A program made the translations under genes and the position numbers. A model generated the notes under the pieces. It worked only from the letters and a program-made list of their open reading frames with translations, had not been told where the DNA came from and did no database searches. A DNA stretch of 64,000 nucleotides. It comes from Nocardia acididurans. Lineage in GTDB: Bacteria; Actinomycetota; Actinomycetes; Mycobacteriales; Mycobacteriaceae. Shown here in pieces: positions 61,489-64,000 of the stretch. The stretch is from positions 495,860 through 559,859 of the forward strand of contig NZ_JAERRJ010000005.1 in assembly GCF_016741815.1 (NCBI RefSeq), read 5' to 3'. How positions within the stretch are numbered: the stretch's first letter is position 1; every line of letters starts with the position of its first letter.

Positions 61489-62916
61489 CTACTCGAGTAC
61501 CTTCGCGAATTCCCCGGTATCCGCCGGGCTGGGCACAGCCGCCGCGCGACCCGGCAGGGCCAGCGCCACCACCGCCCCGCACAGCGACAGCGCCGCACCC
61601 ACCGCCACCGCCGGGACGAAGCCCGCCACGAAATCCGCCGCCGAGGCGTAACCGCCGAAACCGGCGAAAACCGCCACCACGACGGCGATTCCGAAGACGC
61701 CGCCCAATTCCCGCATCATGCTGTTGGCCCCTGCCGCCTTACCGATGGCGCCCTCCTCGACCGCACCGACCACCGCGCTCTGCGCGGTCGGAATCGCCAT
61801 GGACACACCGATTCCCGAAAGAACCAGCGGCGGCACCAGAGCGCCGTAGGCCATTGCCGGATCCGCGATCAGCGCCAGCCAGCCCATGCCCACCGCCTGT
61901 AGAAGCAGGCCCACCGCCATGATCGGGCGTTCACCCACCCGATCCGCCAGCGCGCCCGCGATCGGCGCGCAGAAGAACAGCGTCAGGGTCCACGGCAGCA
62001 GCCGCAGGCCCGCGCCGAGCGGGCCGTAGTGGAAGACCAGCTGCATGAACTGCGCGTAGAAGAACACGGCGCCGAACAGCGCGGCGTAGGTCAGGAAGAT
62101 CGCGGTATTGCCGGCTGCGAAACCCCGGGACGTGAACATCCGCACCGGGAACATCGGTGTGCGCGTGCGTGATTCCCAGACCGCGAACACGGCGATCAGC
62201 ACGACGCCACCGCCCAGCGTCGACAGGACCTCCGGGGACGACCAGCCCGCGATATTGCCGCGCACCAGACCCCACACCACACCCAGCGCCCCGCCGGTGA
62301 CAAGCAGCAGACCCACACCGTCGACCGCCGTATCGGAACCGAAGCTCTCCGGAATCCTGGTCAGCGCCAAGGGAATCGCGAGCAGACCCAGAGGGACGTT
62401 CACCCAGAAGATCCACTGCCACGACAGGCCCTCCGCGATCGCCCCGCCGATCAGCGGGCCACAGGCGACCGCCAGACCGGTCACGCCCTCCAGCACCCCG
62501 ATCGCCCAGCCCCGGCGCTCCGCCGGGAACGCGGCACTCACCAGCGTCAGCGCCAAACTCATCAGCAGGGCGGCACCGACACCCTGCACCACCCGCGCGG
62601 CAATCAGCACCCCCACCGAACCCGACGCCGCACAGGCCGCCGAACCCGCCACGAAGACACCGAGCCCCACCGCGAACATGCGCCTGCGGCCGAAGCGATC
62701 ACCCAGCACCGCCGCCGTGATCAGCAGCACCGCGAAACTCAGGTTGTAGCCGTTCACCGTCCACTCCAGAGTCGCCAGGGACGCGTCCAGATCCTCCCGG
62801 ATCGTGCCCAGCGCGGTCGCTACGACCAGCGTGTCCAGAGCCGCCATCATCGAGGCGACCGCACCGAGCACCAGCACCCAGCGCTGCGTCGCCCGCGAAA
62901 CAGTCGAAGTAGTCAC
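61489..62916 (-). CDS. DHA2-family MFS exporter (EmrB/QacA type)
   Basis: From GTG 62916 (VTTSTVSRATQRWVLVLGAV) the 475-residue transporter has about 14 membrane segments. The MFS motif A GDRFGRRRMFAVGLGVFVA follows the second segment, and motif C-like GVLEGVTGLAVACGPLIGGA marks an antiporter. DHA2 proteins expel drugs or toxic metabolites with proton exchange. AGGA 7 nt before the GTG decides the start; the frame is open upstream to 63081. It is divergent from the sigma-factor gene. Confidence 0.9.
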   Translation of the reverse strand: MTTSTVSRATQRWVLVLGAVASMMAALDTLVVATALGTIREDLDASLATLEWTVNGYNLSFAVLLITAAVLGDRFGRRRMFAVGLGVFVAGSAACAASGSVGVLIAARVVQGVGAALLMSLALTLVSAAFPAERRGWAIGVLEGVTGLAVACGPLIGGAIAEGLSWQWIFWVNVPLGLLAIPLALTRIPESFGSDTAVDGVGLLLVTGGALGVVWGLVRGNIAGWSSPEVLSTLGGGVVLIAVFAVWESRTRTPMFPVRMFTSRGFAAGNTAIFLTYAALFGAVFFYAQFMQLVFHYGPLGAGLRLLPWTLTLFFCAPIAGALADRVGERPIMAVGLLLQAVGMGWLALIADPAMAYGALVPPLVLSGIGVSMAIPTAQSAVVGAVEEGAIGKAAGANSMMRELGGVFGIAVVVAVFAGFGGYASAADFVAGFVPAVAVGAALSLCGAVVALALPGRAAAVPSPADTGEFAKVLE

Positions 62917-63053
62917 GAGAATCCTTCCGATCGAGCCTGCCCACATACCGACCGGCGGGACACGAGAACTCATCGCCCGCGCACCGATGAGTTCCGGGCC
63001 CGGCACCGGTCGGTACAGGGAGGGGTGATCCATGCCCGCCGGAAGGAGCCCGG

Positions 63054-64000
63054 ATGATCGGAACCGACGAATTCGCCGCACGCACCACGCCGTACCGGCG
63101 CGAACTGCTCGCCCACTGCTACCGCATGCTCGGCTCCGTCGACGACGCCGAGGACCTGGTGCAGGAGACCATGCTGCGCGCCTGGCGCGGATACGCCGAC
63201 TTCGAAGAACGGGCCTCGATGCGCACCTGGCTGTACCGCATCGCCACCAACGCCTGCCTCAACGCGCTCGAACACAGCAGCCGGCGCGTACTTCCGTCGG
63301 GCCTGGCCGGGCCCTCCGTGCATCCGGAACACCTCGCCGCCGACACCGACACCGTGCCCTGGCTCCAGCCCATGCCCGACGCCCTCGTCGAACCCGCGGC
63401 CACCGACCCGGCCGCCATCGTCATCGCCCGGCACGACATGCGACTCGCGCTGATCGCCCTCTGGCAGCATCTTCCGCCACGACAGCGGGCAGTGCTGCTG
63501 TTTCGAGATGTGTTGCGGTGGAAGGCCGGTGAGGTCGCGGAAGTGCTCGGAATCACGGCCGCCGCGGTCAACAGCACGCTGCAACGCGCGCACGCCACGC
63601 TCGCGACGGTTCGAGCAGGAGACGAGCCGGTCACCGAACCCGATGATCCGGAGGTCCGGGCTGTCCTGGAGGGATGGGCGGCCGCCATCGAAGCATCCGA
63701 CACGACTGCGCTGACGAATCTGCTGCGGGCCGAAGCGATGTGGGAGATGCCGCCGATTCCGGACTGGTTCGCCGGGCGAGATCGGATCATCGAGCTGATC
63801 ACCACCCAATGCCCCACGAATGCCGGGGAAGGGCGGATGATTCCGACGCGAGCCAACGGGCAGCCGGCGTTCGGGCTGTATCTGAACGGCGAAGCGCATT
63901 CGATTCAAGTGCTGACTGTTGTCGGCGGCGGAATCGCCAGAATCGTGGCCTTCCACGGGGCTGCGAGATTCGAGCCGTTCGGATTGCCGAAAACGCTCTA
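63054..64000 (+). CDS. ECF-like RNA polymerase sigma factor (TIGR02960/SigJ type), C-terminus cut by the window end
   Basis: The frame from ATG 63054 stays open to the end of the window (315 codons seen). Sigma region 2 is YRRELLAHCYRMLGSVDDAE, DLVQETMLRAWRGYADFEER and RTWLYRIATNACLNALEHSS; region 4 is LPPRQRAVLLFRDVLRWKAG and ITAAAVNSTLQRAHATL. A SnoaL-like C-terminal domain follows (AIEASDTTALTNLLRAEAMW). In such ECF factors this domain replaces an anti-sigma factor and senses a signal. GGAAGGAGCC lies directly before the ATG. Confidence 0.92.
   Translation, partial: MIGTDEFAARTTPYRRELLAHCYRMLGSVDDAEDLVQETMLRAWRGYADFEERASMRTWLYRIATNACLNALEHSSRRVLPSGLAGPSVHPEHLAADTDTVPWLQPMPDALVEPAATDPAAIVIARHDMRLALIALWQHLPPRQRAVLLFRDVLRWKAGEVAEVLGITAAAVNSTLQRAHATLATVRAGDEPVTEPDDPEVRAVLEGWAAAIEASDTTALTNLLRAEAMWEMPPIPDWFAGRDRIIELITTQCPTNAGEGRMIPTRANGQPAFGLYLNGEAHSIQVLTVVGGGIARIVAFHGAARFEPFGLPKTL

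Overview
The window is high-GC actinobacterial chromosome, most likely from Nocardia or a close mycolic-acid relative. The evidence is the strong GC bias at third codon positions, the frequent GTG starts, the many 1-8 nt gene overlaps, a mycobacterial-type dihydrolipoamide dehydrogenase, a RamB regulator, a LigB-type ATP-dependent DNA ligase and the large number of TetR, AraC, LysR and XRE regulators. No rRNA, tRNA, CRISPR array, phage gene or insertion sequence was recognised. Most of the window is ordinary chromosome, with a patchy accessory stretch at about 12-19 kb and another at about 37-43.7 kb.

Region 1 (1-7.3 kb) is an amino-sugar utilisation locus. A leftward operon (SIS isomerase/deaminase, ROK kinase, NagA-type deacetylase, PfkB-type sugar-phosphate kinase cut by the window edge) diverges from a rightward operon (sugar-binding lipoprotein, two ABC permeases, DeoR regulator). 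The set resembles the Aga pathway for N-acetylgalactosamine, with an ABC importer and cytoplasmic kinase in place of a PTS. Region 2 (7.4-11.6 kb) is a chain of overlapping genes for secreted hydrolases, including a GH20 beta-N-acetylhexosaminidase. It lies behind a motif that is shared with the amino-sugar promoter region, so extracellular release and import of the sugar may be co-regulated.

Region 3 (11.7-20.2 kb) mixes small hypothetical genes, a frameshifted DHFR-like gene, a LysR/SRPBCC pair under tandem operator-like palindromes, and an XRE-TPR regulator divergent from a small membrane protein/wHTH/resolvase-like cassette. Region 4 (20.3-35.6 kb) holds lpd, a QorB/HxlR redox pair, a carboxymuconolactone-decarboxylase-family gene, the urea importer urtABCDE ending in a GntR regulator, ramB and ligB. 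Region 5 (35.6-43.7 kb) has a Tat-exported amine oxidase, small NTF2-like and lipoprotein genes, and several broken genes.

Region 6 (43.8-54.9 kb) carries a DrrAB-type drug exporter with its TetR and paired operators, an M19-like dipeptidase, AraC regulators, a CurA-like reductase and an S9 oligopeptidase. Region 7 (54.9-64 kb) contains a TetR gene downstream of two tandem leftward units made of a promoter-like block, a small ORF and a strong hairpin. It continues with HAD and GNAT genes, an EF-G paralogue preceded by a 30-codon upstream ORF, an MFS exporter and a divergent sigma factor that runs off the end.

The points most worth checking are the non-PTS amino-sugar regulon, the duplicated small-ORF module at 55.6-56.2 kb, and the possible leader-peptide control of the EF-G paralogue.
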